From UMGS1958 sp045542415 (GTDB lineage: Bacteria > Bacillota > Clostridia > UBA1381): a stretch of 64,000 bases of DNA. The translations under genes and the position numbers were made by a program. Of this stretch, positions 1 to 8,696 are shown piece by piece. The stretch covers positions 1-64,000 of the forward strand of contig JAZQKZ010000018.1 of the NCBI GenBank assembly GCA_045542415.1, in the 5' to 3' direction. The stretch's first letter is position 1. Each line of letters opens with the position of its first letter. The notes beneath the pieces are model-generated. The model made no database searches. It saw only the letters and a list, made by a program, of their open reading frames with translations, and was not told where the DNA came from.

Positions 1-1079
1 TCAAACTCTACAAACATACCCTCACGGCGGAGTGCGTTTGCCATAGCCGCAGCCTGAATGTTTGCCTTTTCTCCCATTGTGGCTATATAAAGCTCACACT
101 TTGCAGCCTCGGGGAATGGAAGCCCCTGATTTTCCATAAGAAGCATAAGTCTTTCTATACCCATACCGAAGCCCAGTGCAGGAGTATGGTTGCCGCCTAC
201 CTCTTCAACAAGTCCGTCATAGCGTCCGCCGCCGCATACAGTACCCTGAGCGCCGATATCAGTTGAAACAAACTCGAAAACAGTTCTTGAATAGTAGTCA
301 AGACCTCTTACGATACCCTGGTCAATTGTGTATTCGATACCCATGCCGTCAAGTGCCGCCTTGAACTTGTCGAAGTGGTCACGGCAATCATCACAGATAT
401 AATCAAGAAGCTTCGGTGCATCCTTGCCTAAATCCTGACAAATCGGTGATTTACAGTCTAAAATTCTTAACGGATTTCTGTCAAAACGGCTCTGACAAGT
501 GCCGCAAAGCTCGTCTAACTTCGATCTGAAATAATCTCTTAATGCCTCGTTGTACTTTCTTCTGCATTCCTTACAGCCTATGCTGTTGATGTGTACTGTC
601 AAATCCTTTAAGCCTGCACGGTCAAGGAAAGTAAGTGCAAGTGCGATCACTTCTGCATCGATTGTCGGCATAGCTGCACCGAACACCTCAACACCAAACT
701 GGTGGAACTCTCTTAATCTTCCGTGCTGCGTCTGTTCATAGCGGAAGCACGGAATGTTGTAATACATCTTGCATGGCATTGCCTCGGCATATAGGCTGTT
801 CTGCAAAAAGCTTCTTACAACCGAAGCTGTACCCTCCGGTCGAAGTGTGATGCTTCTGTTACCCTTATCCATAAAGGTGTACATTTGCTTTTCAACTACA
901 TCTGTTGTATCGCCTACACCACGCTCAAAAAGCTCTGTATGCTCAAATGTAGGTATTCTTGTTTCTTTATAATTAAACTCGCGGCAGGTTTTATTGAAAA
1001 GATTTTCAACGTAGTGCCACTTATAGCTCTCCGAGGGAATTAAGTCTTTTGTACCCTTGGGTGCTTTTGTAATTATCAT
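1..1079 (-). CDS. hisS: Histidyl-tRNA synthetase, C-terminus cut by window edge
   Basis: Charges tRNA-His with histidine in the cytoplasm. About 359 codons are present and read in from the left edge without a stop, so roughly the last 60 residues of the anticodon-binding domain are missing. The protein starts MIITKAPKGTKD, typical of the family. Class II motif 2 (FRYEQTQHGRLREFHQ), the HisRS signature LDYYSRTVFEF and motif 3 (GFGMGIERL) are all visible. The start ATG at 1079 is preceded by AAAAGGAG at good spacing. A consensus promoter lies just upstream and there is no T-box, unlike thrS in this window. Confidence 0.97.
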   Translation of the reverse strand, partial: MIITKAPKGTKDLIPSESYKWHYVENLFNKTCREFNYKETRIPTFEHTELFERGVGDTTDVVEKQMYTFMDKGNRSITLRPEGTASVVRSFLQNSLYAEAMPCKMYYNIPCFRYEQTQHGRLREFHQFGVEVFGAAMPTIDAEVIALALTFLDRAGLKDLTVHINSIGCKECRRKYNEALRDYFRSKLDELCGTCQSRFDRNPLRILDCKSPICQDLGKDAPKLLDYICDDCRDHFDKFKAALDGMGIEYTIDQGIVRGLDYYSRTVFEFVSTDIGAQGTVCGGGRYDGLVEEVGGNHTPALGFGMGIERLMLLMENQGLPFPEAAKCELYIATMGEKANIQAAAMANALRREGMFVEF

Positions 1080-1120
1080 TGCTGTTTTTCTCCTTTTCAT
1101 AGTTCTAACCATTATATTAT

Positions 1121-1149
1121 ATTGTACCTCAAAATCAGTACGGTGTCAA
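1121..1149 (-). promoter_or_regulatory. Sigma-A-type promoter of hisS
   Basis: On the minus strand TTGACA (1149-1144), a 17-base spacer and TACAAT (1126-1121) lie about 40 bases before the hisS start. The leader is too short for a T-box. Confidence 0.75.
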
Positions 1150-1191
1150 GTAAAAACTTTGGTGGGATTACGGAATGATTATGTATAATTT

Positions 1192-1218
1192 AACGGCACA
1201 GGATTGTCCTGTGCCGTT
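1192..1218 (-). terminator. Hairpin terminator after the 1235-1549 gene
   Basis: A perfect 12-bp stem (AACGGCACAGGA with TCCTGTGCCGTT) has a 3-base loop. On the minus strand it is followed only by the A/T-rich run AAATTATA, so it may be a weak intrinsic terminator. Confidence 0.55.
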
Positions 1219-1234
1219 GCAAAAGTTAAACAAT

Positions 1235-1549
1235 TCAAAAATCCATTCCAATCATAAACCTAATCATTGAGCAAATCATAACTGTTACTATTGATATAAT
1301 CACAGCACTCCCCCAAAATCCTATTAGCTCAAATATATTTAGTTCTTCGTTTTTTCCTATTGTTTTTTTGAACACAAAATAAAAAACAACAGCGACACCC
1401 GTATCGATTAACACCAGCAAAGCAAAAAACGAACCAAAATTTATTCCTGCCAAAGAATCGTTTATAAATTTATCAAGCAATAATCCACACTCACTATAAA
1501 TTATTCCAATAACCACAAAAATACTTATGTATATCCATTTACCTTTCAT
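1235..1549 (-). CDS. Small membrane protein of unknown function (104 aa)
   Basis: I do not recognise this protein. Three hydrophobic segments are visible, near residues 5-22, 36-60 and 76-98, with short polar loops between them (KKTIGKNEE), so it is probably an integral membrane protein. The ATG is preceded by AGAGGAG at good spacing, which supports translation. It lies 34 bases downstream of a similar-sized membrane protein on the same strand. The pair is AT-richer than flanking hisS, which may mean recent acquisition or fast evolution. Confidence 0.6.
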   Translation of the reverse strand: MKGKWIYISIFVVIGIIYSECGLLLDKFINDSLAGINFGSFFALLVLIDTGVAVVFYFVFKKTIGKNEELNIFELIGFWGSAVIISIVTVMICSMIRFMIGMDF

Positions 1550-1583
1550 ACGTTGATACTCCTCTTTTTATATATGATATTCT

Positions 1584-1892
1584 CTATTCAAAACTATACC
1601 ATATAAAAAGCATAACTCCGGTTATTATTATATGTAATATAGGCAAAAGTGTTATTATTGCTTTCTTTTTCTTTATATTTAATAACGAGTAGCAATAAGT
1701 TATAGCATATGTTCCTGCAAGCAACATCGTCAACAATGCAACCACACAATATATAAATTCGATTATTCCATTTATTTTTGTCATGCCCATATCCGCCACT
1801 GAAATCAGCGTTCCTATCCACGATACTAAAGATATAGGAATTGGCAATGCCATAATTATATAGTAAATTACATATAAAACCTTATTTTTCAT
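1584..1892 (-). CDS. Small membrane protein of unknown function (102 aa)
   Basis: I do not recognise this protein. It is very hydrophobic, with about three membrane segments (residues 6-25, 38-62 and 78-98) and a KKKK cluster between the last two. The ATG at 1892 is chosen over a GTG three codons upstream because GGGTGAG sits at normal distance before the ATG. It is probably co-transcribed with the next small membrane gene. A toxin, holin or immunity role cannot be told from sequence alone. Confidence 0.55.
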   Translation of the reverse strand: MKNKVLYVIYYIIMALPIPISLVSWIGTLISVADMGMTKINGIIEFIYCVVALLTMLLAGTYAITYCYSLLNIKKKKAIITLLPILHIIITGVMLFIWYSFE

Positions 1893-1991
1893 ATTTCTCA
1901 CCCAATTCTACACATAAATTATTTCATACAAGCTCTGCTTATCTCTATTATACCACAACCTTTACCATTTTGTAAACAACCATTTTCCAAC

Positions 1992-2020
1992 TTGACACAA
2001 TCCCGACTTTGTGCTATCAT
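1992..2020 (+). promoter_or_regulatory. Sigma-A-type promoter of the flippase gene
   Basis: TTGACA (1992-1997), a 17-base spacer and TATCAT (2015-2020). Its position shows that an in-frame upstream codon at 2009 cannot be the start, and it supports the ATG at 2063. Confidence 0.8.
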
Positions 2021-2062
2021 TATATTAGGAAATTATGTAATTCAAGAAAGGTCAGATCAATA

Positions 2063-3796
2063 ATGCCTAAAAAACAAATGTCCTTTATGGGCAATGTTTC
2101 TATAATACTTTTTGCACAGATTATAATTAAAATCATGGGTATGGTTTACCGCATGGTTATCACCAATATTGACGGCTTCGGCGATGCCGGCAACGGCTTC
2201 TATACCGCCGGATTCCAAGTTTATACCGTACTGCTTGCGATTTCTTCCGTTGGCATCCCCAATGCGATTGCAAAGCTCGTTTCAGAGCGTGCGGCACTTG
2301 ATGACTACGCAGGTGCACACAGGATTTTTAAATCTGCATTTGCTATGTTTGCCATAATCGGCGCAGTGTTCTCACTCCTCCTTTATATCGGAGCTGACTT
2401 TGTTGCAAATGTGGTTATCGGTATGGACGGTGTACAATATGTTATGCGTGCATTGGCACCAAGCATTTTCTTTGTCTGCGTCTCATCCGTTATCCGGGGA
2501 TATTTCCAGGGACTTAACGACATGAATGCAACAAGCCGTTCACAGATTTATGAGCAGTTATTCAAGTGTTCGCTTACTATCTTGCTTGTAGTTTTGACAG
2601 TCGGCACAATGCCCTTAGGAATGCAGTGGATAACAAAATTTACACTACTTTATAACGGTGAAATGACACTTACGCCGCCTGAAATCATGGCAGCATGGGC
2701 AAACGCCGCTTCATCAATTGCAACCGCACTTTCGTTTATATACATAGTGTATTTCTATATGAAGCGAAGAAGCGAGCTTTCAGATAAAATCAAAAAATCA
2801 ACTGCCCCCACTATCAAGGGCAGTACGAAAAAGCTGTTATATTCGATACTTGCACTTTCAATACCTATTTCACTGGCTTCAATTATTACAGCCATAAACC
2901 GTGTAATTGATACCGCAACTATTGCTCGTGGAATTGCAGTTGCTTTTGCATCCTGTATTCCTGCCTATGGCGACGTCAGTGCTGTTATGAATCCTACAGT
3001 TGTCCAGCTTCAGGCTGAAGCAGTTCGTCTTTCCGGTATGCTGTCTAAGTCAGATACGCTCATCAATATGCCGCTGACATTGAACATCGCATTTGCAACC
3101 GTGCTTGTGCCTACAATTGCAGGTGCATTGGCAAAAGGCGATACCAAAGAAGCGTCAAGCAAGGTTTCATATTCGTTCCTTATTTCAACGCTGCTTATAC
3201 TCCCCTGCTGTATCGGATTTATTGTTCTTGCAGAGCCTATATACAAGCTCATTTACCCTAACGCCCCGTTAGGATATGACCTGCTTGCACTCATGGCAGT
3301 TTCGCTGATATTCAGTGCGTTGGCACAGACTATAAACGGCTCGTTGCAGGGTATCGGTAAAGTGTTTGTCCCGGCAATCGGCTTGCTTGTGGGATGTATT
3401 ATTAAGATAATTTTAAATGTTACACTTATCCGTATTCCGGAAATTAACATCTACGGTGCAGCTATAAGCTCAATTGTATGTCAGATTGTGGCGTTCTTTA
3501 TAAGCTTCATAATCATGTGCAGATATATCAGGCTTTCAATTACACCGATGAAATACATCATAAAACCGCTTGCTGCATCAGTTGTTATGGGCGTTGCGGC
3601 AATTATAGTATATAAGCTGATTTATGTGCTGCTCGATTCAAATATAATTGCAGTATTGGCATCCGTTGCAGTTGCAGTTGCAGTATATGGAACACTTGTA
3701 CTTGTATTTAAAATTTTAAACAAGGAAGAAATTGAAATGCTTCCAAGCGGAGCCAAGATTTACCGCTTACTTGTTAAAACAGGATTATACAGATAA
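2063..3796 (+). CDS. Polysaccharide/lipid-linked flippase, SpoVB/MurJ-like
   Basis: This 577-residue polytopic protein has about 14 hydrophobic segments and belongs to the MOP flippase superfamily (oligosaccharide flippase, SpoVB/MurJ group). Members move lipid-linked cell-wall or polysaccharide precursors across the cytoplasmic membrane. The N-terminal pattern, MSFMGNVSII followed by GxVYRMVITN and a PNAIAKLVSE loop, is typical of SpoVB/YabM/YkvU proteins of Firmicutes. It is a little longer than the usual 510-550 residues. The start MPKKQM follows AAGAAAGG. Whether it serves vegetative peptidoglycan or the spore cortex cannot be decided here. It is monocistronic, between a strong promoter and a terminator. 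Confidence 0.88.
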   Translation: MPKKQMSFMGNVSIILFAQIIIKIMGMVYRMVITNIDGFGDAGNGFYTAGFQVYTVLLAISSVGIPNAIAKLVSERAALDDYAGAHRIFKSAFAMFAIIGAVFSLLLYIGADFVANVVIGMDGVQYVMRALAPSIFFVCVSSVIRGYFQGLNDMNATSRSQIYEQLFKCSLTILLVVLTVGTMPLGMQWITKFTLLYNGEMTLTPPEIMAAWANAASSIATALSFIYIVYFYMKRRSELSDKIKKSTAPTIKGSTKKLLYSILALSIPISLASIITAINRVIDTATIARGIAVAFASCIPAYGDVSAVMNPTVVQLQAEAVRLSGMLSKSDTLINMPLTLNIAFATVLVPTIAGALAKGDTKEASSKVSYSFLISTLLILPCCIGFIVLAEPIYKLIYPNAPLGYDLLALMAVSLIFSALAQTINGSLQGIGKVFVPAIGLLVGCIIKIILNVTLIRIPEINIYGAAISSIVCQIVAFFISFIIMCRYIRLSITPMKYIIKPLAASVVMGVAAIIVYKLIYVLLDSNIIAVLASVAVAVAVYGTLVLVFKILNKEEIEMLPSGAKIYRLLVKTGLYR

Positions 3797-3801
3797 AATA
3801 T

Positions 3802-3830
3802 GGACTTGCACATGCAAGTCCGTATTTTTT
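3802..3830. terminator. Bidirectional terminator, flippase and Nudix genes
   Basis: Stem GGACTTGC/GCAAGTCC with loop ACAT. It is followed by GTATTTTTT on the plus strand and ATATTTTAT on the minus strand, between converging genes. Confidence 0.8.
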
Positions 3831-4314
3831 ATATCTGTTTTGAAACAAAGTGCATAATCCCATCACCGCCGGATATTATATGCGGTATTAACTCTTCCGG
3901 ATATACCTTTATATTCGCTAACTCCTCCAATGGTACCCAACAGAAATCGAGGTCTATTCTTTTGCCGCCCAACTCGTCATATCCGCTAAACACTCCATCT
4001 GTCGGAATTTGCATTTCATCCTTTAAATGTACCTTATAATACAAGCCTATCTGATGGCATGGTCTTTTACCCCATGAAAAGAATATTTCACCTATTGCAA
4101 TCAGATCAACCACCTCTATATCTGCGTGAATTTCCTCTTTATATTCTCGTATAAGCGTTTGAGCTGTTGTTTCCATACTCGCCACATGACCGCCTATAAT
4201 TGCATAGTCATCACCTTTGGGCTTTTGGAGCAGGATTTTGTTATCGTGAATCAATATTCCGCCTACACGGTATGAAAATATAAAATCATCTTCCTTGAAT
4301 AAAATATCTTTCAT
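3829..4314 (-). CDS. Nudix hydrolase (161 aa)
   Basis: Hydrolyses a nucleoside diphosphate linked to another moiety; the substrate is unknown. The Nudix box spans residues 42-63 (G-x5-E-x7-RE-x2-EE), with Glu57, Glu60 and Glu61 as the expected Mg ligands. The usual Gly near its end is His63. An N-terminal beta-strand pattern (VGGILIHDNKILL) fits the fold. The start has GGGGTGA upstream. It lies 26 bases after the methyltransferase gene, so the two are probably one transcript ending at the shared terminator. Confidence 0.9.
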   Translation of the reverse strand: MKDILFKEDDFIFSYRVGGILIHDNKILLQKPKGDDYAIIGGHVASMETTAQTLIREYKEEIHADIEVVDLIAIGEIFFSWGKRPCHQIGLYYKVHLKDEMQIPTDGVFSGYDELGGKRIDLDFCWVPLEELANIKVYPEELIPHIISGGDGIMHFVSKQI

Positions 4315-4340
4315 TGTAAATCACCCCAAAAAATTCCGTT

Positions 4341-5117
4341 TCATTTTTTCGCAATCACTATCGGTTGATAAAAACCCGTTTCATCCGAAAACTTCCATAC
4401 CACTTCGCTACAGCCATTTTTTAGAAGAAAATTTGTCAGTTCTTCTCTGCGGGTAGCTCTGTATTCACATTCAAACTTGCTTATATTTAATACCTCATTA
4501 TCTTCAATAATGTATTGAACAAGCCTGTAATTCTCTCCATTCCAATCCCAAGTCTGAAATGAAACTCTTTGTCCTTTATTCGTTTTATGTATATACGGCG
4601 GAGAATATGGTGGTTTATCTTTTAATAAGCTATCGTAATCTCTGATACTTGCAACAAAAAGTCCGCCTTGTCTGATTTGACTTACAATACTTTTAATTGC
4701 ATTTTCTAACGATATATCCGAAAGCATATGAGGTAAAGCATTGTCCATTGCAATGACAACATCAAATTGCTTGGTAAATACCTGCGATAAATTGCAAAAA
4801 TCAGCCTTTTTAAAGCAAATCTTCAATCCCCTTTTTTCAGCTCTCTTTTTTGCTTCTTTGATTTCAGCACTGCTTATATCAGATGCTGTAACCTTATACC
4901 CCAAAGCTGCAAGCCCTATAGCTTGTGTTCCTATACCGCAAGCACAATCAAGTATTTCTGCTGAATAATTAAACCCGTTTTCTGAAAAAATACTGCTTAG
5001 AATCGCTGACTGCTCCTTCGTTGTTTCATCCCAATCAAAAAACAGTTTATCATATTGTGATGTTATATTATCATAGAATGTCTGTATAATATCCAATATA
5101 TCAATCCTCTTTCTCAT
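4341..5117 (-). CDS. SAM-dependent class I methyltransferase
   Basis: Rossmann-type methyltransferase of 258 residues. Motif I is ILDCACGIGTQ near residue 56, followed by the acidic end of strand 2 (VTASDIS) and motif IV-like FDVVIAMDNALPH. This resembles glycine/sarcosine- or ubiquinone-type small-molecule methyltransferases (methyltransferase 25/11 families). The substrate cannot be inferred. The start MRKRIDILD has only a weak upstream AGATAAAGAA. The gene is AT-rich relative to the neighbouring ligase gene. Confidence 0.85.
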   Translation of the reverse strand: MRKRIDILDIIQTFYDNITSQYDKLFFDWDETTKEQSAILSSIFSENGFNYSAEILDCACGIGTQAIGLAALGYKVTASDISSAEIKEAKKRAEKRGLKICFKKADFCNLSQVFTKQFDVVIAMDNALPHMLSDISLENAIKSIVSQIRQGGLFVASIRDYDSLLKDKPPYSPPYIHKTNKGQRVSFQTWDWNGENYRLVQYIIEDNEVLNISKFECEYRATRREELTNFLLKNGCSEVVWKFSDETGFYQPIVIAKK

Positions 5118-5169
5118 TTCTTTATCTGTCTGACAATATATATAATTTTTATTATATTCTTATTACAAC

Positions 5170-5194
5170 AAAGAGAAGCCATTGGCTTCTCTTT
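5170..5194 (-). terminator. Terminator after the acyl-CoA ligase gene
   Basis: Perfect 11-bp stem AAAGAGAAGCC/GGCTTCTCTTT with a 3-base loop, just past the ligase stop codon. The minus-strand tail is T-rich (TGTTGTAAT). Confidence 0.7.
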
Positions 5195-5200
5195 AATTAC

Positions 5201-6835
5201 TTAATTTTCAATCTGTGTCTTAACAACACTTTCACCGCAGTAGATTTTTCTCAGCTTCGGCTTCTCAATCTTTCCTGTCGGATTTCTCGGAACGTCTGCA
5301 AAGATAATCTTCTTCGGACGCTTGTATCTCGGCATTTCTGCACAGAAATCCATAATTTCCTCCTCTGTACAGGTATGTCCTTCCTTGAGCTGGATAATTG
5401 CTGCTGCAATCTCTCCAAGTCTCGGATCAGGTAAGCCGATTACCGCTACGTCATTGATATGCTCGTTCTTTCTTAAAAAGTCCTCAATCTGTACCGGATA
5501 AAGATTTTCACCACCTGAAATAATGACATCCTTGGCACGGTCAACAAGATAGATAAATCCATCCTCATCCTCCTGAGCCATGTCACCCGTCATGAGCCAG
5601 TCACCCTTTAAAACCTCTTCGGTTGACTTCCTGTCATTATAGTAGCAAAGCATTACGCCGGGTCCCTTGACTGCAAGCTCACCAACCTCACCACGCTCTA
5701 CCGTATTACCGTCAGGATCTACAATCTTCACTTCCCAGCCATAGCCTGCCTTGCCGATTGCTCCTACCTTATGTACATTTTCAACGCCAAGATGTACACA
5801 TCCCGGTCCGATTGATTCACTCAAACCATAATTAGTATCATAATCATGCTCCGGGAAGTACTGCTTCCATCTCTTTATAAGCGACGGCGGTACAGGCTGC
5901 GCTCCGATATGCATTAATCTCCACTGGCTTAAATCATAACGGTTCAAGTCAATTTCTCCACGCTCAATTGCATCCAAGATATCCTGTGCCCAAGGTACTA
6001 AGAGCCATACTATCGTACATTTTTCTTCACTTACTGCTCTCAATATCCACTCCGGACTTACACCCTTTAATAATACTGATTTTGAACCCGATCTGAGCGA
6101 ACCGAACCAATGCATTTTTGCACCGGTATGATACAGCGGCGGAATACACAAGAAACAGTCCTCTCTATTCTGTGAATGGTGATTCATCTCAACTCTTGCC
6201 GAATGGCTTAAGCTTTTATGTGCATGAAGAATTGCTTTCGGGAAGCCTGTTGTTCCCGATGAGAAATAAATAGCACCGTCATCCTCATCTGTAATTGTCA
6301 CGTCCGGTGCTATGCTTCTCATAAACTTTACAAGATAGTCATAGCTTTCCGCAAATGTCGGGCAGTTTTCGCCAACATAGAACATCTGCTTCACTCTCGG
6401 CATCTTGTCACAGATTTCCTCTACTCTGCCTATAAACTCCGGTCCGAAAATAAGCACGTCCGAATCCGAAAGCTCTACGCAATACTTGATTTCATCTGCT
6501 GTATATCTGTAGTTCAGCGGCACTGCCAGCGCTCCTGACTTCAAAATACCAAAATATATCGGCAGCCATTCAAGGCAATTCATAAGAAGAATAGCAACCT
6601 TATCTCCCTTCTTGATTCCTCTTGAAAGAAGCAAATTAGCCACTCTGTTCGCCTTCTTGTCAAACTCTTTCCATGTTATCTCATTACGTCCCGATAACAT
6701 CGGGTTTGCTTCGATAAGCGAATACTCCTTCCATGTCATTCTTGTGTGTTCCATAACCTTTGGATTGATTTCCACAAGAGCGACCTCATCACCGTATTTT
6801 TCGGCATTTCTTTCCAATAATTCCGTAATCGGCAT
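5201..6835 (-). CDS. AMP-forming acyl-CoA synthetase/ligase
   Basis: Activates a carboxylic acid to its CoA thioester through an acyl-adenylate (ANL superfamily, 544 residues). The P-loop-like motif YFSSGTTGFPKA is at 190-201. The hinge region (RAKDVIISGGENLYP) is clear, and the catalytic lysine is in PTGKIEK near residue 522. Residues 31-58 carry two near-repeats, RMTWKEYS and EITWKEFD, either a short duplication or a lineage-specific insert. It lies 92 bases downstream of a sodium:solute symporter on the same strand, suggesting uptake and activation of one organic acid, although a terminator separates them. The exact substrate is unknown. Confidence 0.9.
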   Translation of the reverse strand: MPITELLERNAEKYGDEVALVEINPKVMEHTRMTWKEYSLIEANPMLSGRNEITWKEFDKKANRVANLLLSRGIKKGDKVAILLMNCLEWLPIYFGILKSGALAVPLNYRYTADEIKYCVELSDSDVLIFGPEFIGRVEEICDKMPRVKQMFYVGENCPTFAESYDYLVKFMRSIAPDVTITDEDDGAIYFSSGTTGFPKAILHAHKSLSHSARVEMNHHSQNREDCFLCIPPLYHTGAKMHWFGSLRSGSKSVLLKGVSPEWILRAVSEEKCTIVWLLVPWAQDILDAIERGEIDLNRYDLSQWRLMHIGAQPVPPSLIKRWKQYFPEHDYDTNYGLSESIGPGCVHLGVENVHKVGAIGKAGYGWEVKIVDPDGNTVERGEVGELAVKGPGVMLCYYNDRKSTEEVLKGDWLMTGDMAQEDEDGFIYLVDRAKDVIISGGENLYPVQIEDFLRKNEHINDVAVIGLPDPRLGEIAAAIIQLKEGHTCTEEEIMDFCAEMPRYKRPKKIIFADVPRNPTGKIEKPKLRKIYCGESVVKTQIEN

Positions 6836-6891
6836 TTTTGTTTACATTCCTTTCCTTTATGTATTGTAAATGACAGTATTTTCTATAAAAT

Positions 6892-6921
6892 GCAGTGAGC
6901 ATCCATTACAATGCTCACTGC
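6892..6921 (-). terminator. Terminator after the sodium:solute symporter gene
   Basis: Perfect 11-bp stem GCAGTGAGCAT/ATGCTCACTGC with an 8-base loop. The minus-strand tail ATTTTAT follows. Confidence 0.75.
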
Positions 6922-6927
6922 TTATTA

Positions 6928-8487
6928 TTAATCCTCTTTAATCGCAAATACACCTGCGAGGAAGCTATCGTCAAACTTCTTCGTAAACATTGATACTATA
7001 GGTGTAACAACAGCTGAAACTGCCATAGCAGCAACGCCCATCTCCGGTGCTTTCTTTGCCGCCACCTTAAATGCCGCACCTATTGTGCCGGCATCCATAT
7101 TCATTGCTGTGAGAACAATTGTTGTCACAACTACTGTTAAGAAGCCTGCAAGCATACCTGCCCATGCACCTGCTTTTGTAATCTTCTTCGAATAAATACC
7201 CCAGATGTACGGACCAATGAAACAACCCGATACAATACCCCAGCTGAACGACATAATATTCACGATGATTGAAATATTCTGTGTTGCAAAGATATATGAG
7301 CAAATTACAAATACAAAGCACAATGCTCTTGTTAAGAACATCTGATTCTTCGGATCATAGTTCTTCTTTACCGACGGTATAAGGTCAACACTAATTGCCG
7401 ATGCTGATGTCAGCACGATTGATGATAAGGTTGACATTGATGCCGATAAGAGAAGAATAAGAATAACTGCAAAAATGATCGTTGTTACCATATTCGAGTC
7501 GCCAAGTGCAGTAATGAGTGTCTGTGGAACAACTGCGTCAACTCCGCCCTCCGGCAGCTTGTTATCAAGTACAAGTCTTGATAATGAACCCATAAAATAT
7601 GCTCCGCAGCCGATGATTAAGGCAAATGCAGTTGATATGTACTTGGCCTGCTTAACTGACTTTACGTCCTTAATTGCATAGTACTTTGATACCATCTGCG
7701 GAAGTCCCCATGTACCGAATGAAGTGAGCATAATGTTTACGCAGAGGAAACTGATGCTCTTGCCGCCATACCAGCTTGTGAGTTGTTCTCCTACACCCTC
7801 AACATTTCTGAGGTTTTCCATAAAGCCACCGAAGCCGCCTACACTATCACTGTTAACTACTGCAATAACCATAGCAAATACGCCTACGATCATAATAATT
7901 CCCTGTACAAAATCAGTATATGCAGTTGCAACATAGCCACCGAGAACGAGATAAATTGCTGTTAAAGCTGCTATAACGAGCATCCATACATTTGTCGGAA
8001 CATCCGGGAATACTGCTGTAAACATTGAGCCCAGACCCTTATATACTGCAGCACTGTAGGGTACTAAGAATACAAAGATAATGATTGCACTGAAAATTTT
8101 GATTGACTTCGACTGATATCTAGACTCAAAAAATTCAGGCATTGTTTTAGATGCTAAGGTGTGCGTCATTGTACGCGTACGCTTTGCAAGAAGCTGCCAT
8201 GCTAAAAAGCATCCCAATAACGCATTTCCGATACCTATCCAAATTGAACCGATACCAATATTCCAGCCATGCTGACCTGCATAGCCTACAAATACAACCG
8301 CTGAGAAATACGATGTGCCGTATGCAAATGCCGATATCCACGGTCCGATGTTTCTGCTTCCCAATAAGAAGCCGTCAATAGTTTTTGCTTTGCGTGTGCT
8401 TAAAATTCCGATTAATACCATTAACAACGCAAAGATTACGAGTGCCACAACTGTGACCATTTGTGTTTGTGCAAGATTTGTTCCCAT
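6928..8487 (-). CDS. Sodium:solute symporter (SSS family)
   Basis: A 519-residue membrane protein with about 13 hydrophobic helices. The SSS signature is seen in the early GxxxFLLGSRNIGPW region and in the FAYGTSYFSAVVFVGYAGQHGW segment, as in PutP, PanF and similar carriers. It imports a small organic solute with Na+. Substrate is not readable from sequence, but the following acyl-CoA ligase suggests a carboxylate. The ATG is preceded by GGAAGGAAGG. A leader of about 100 bases contains two short hairpins (GTGTC/GACAC and GGACT/AGTCC) but no recognised riboswitch. Confidence 0.92.
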   Translation of the reverse strand: MGTNLAQTQMVTVVALVIFALLMVLIGILSTRKAKTIDGFLLGSRNIGPWISAFAYGTSYFSAVVFVGYAGQHGWNIGIGSIWIGIGNALLGCFLAWQLLAKRTRTMTHTLASKTMPEFFESRYQSKSIKIFSAIIIFVFLVPYSAAVYKGLGSMFTAVFPDVPTNVWMLVIAALTAIYLVLGGYVATAYTDFVQGIIMIVGVFAMVIAVVNSDSVGGFGGFMENLRNVEGVGEQLTSWYGGKSISFLCVNIMLTSFGTWGLPQMVSKYYAIKDVKSVKQAKYISTAFALIIGCGAYFMGSLSRLVLDNKLPEGGVDAVVPQTLITALGDSNMVTTIIFAVILILLLSASMSTLSSIVLTSASAISVDLIPSVKKNYDPKNQMFLTRALCFVFVICSYIFATQNISIIVNIMSFSWGIVSGCFIGPYIWGIYSKKITKAGAWAGMLAGFLTVVVTTIVLTAMNMDAGTIGAAFKVAAKKAPEMGVAAMAVSAVVTPIVSMFTKKFDDSFLAGVFAIKED

Positions 8488-8596
8488 ATTTAATTACCTT
8501 CCTTCCATTTTACTATGGTTACTGCGGACTTTAGTCCACTTTACTGTGTTTTGTGTCTTACGACACATACTGCCACACTACAAATACTGCATAGTG

Positions 8597-8625
8597 ATTA
8601 TACCATACTTTATCAAAAAAATAAA
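8597..8625 (-). promoter_or_regulatory. Probable promoter of the symporter gene
   Basis: A good -10 box, TATAAT (8602-8597), has only a weak -35, TTTATT (8625-8620), at 17-base spacing. This suggests a regulated promoter. Confidence 0.5.
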
Positions 8626-8662
8626 GCTTTTCTTTGAAATTTGTGAATAATAAGCAAAAAAT

Positions 8663-8687
8663 GGGTAGAAAATTGTGATTTCTACCC
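8663..8687 (-). terminator. Terminator after the coiled-coil membrane gene
   Basis: Nine-bp stem GGGTAGAAA/TTTCTACCC, with ATTTTTTG on the minus-strand 3' side. Confidence 0.8.
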
Positions 8688-8696
8688 AAACATTAT

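Noticed and set aside
1080..1234. T-box in front of hisS
   Set aside because: The promoter lies only about 40 bases before the start codon and there is no T-box core or specifier loop.
2009..2062. Longer N-terminus for the flippase gene
   Set aside because: The extra 18 codons overlap the promoter -10 box and have no ribosome site.
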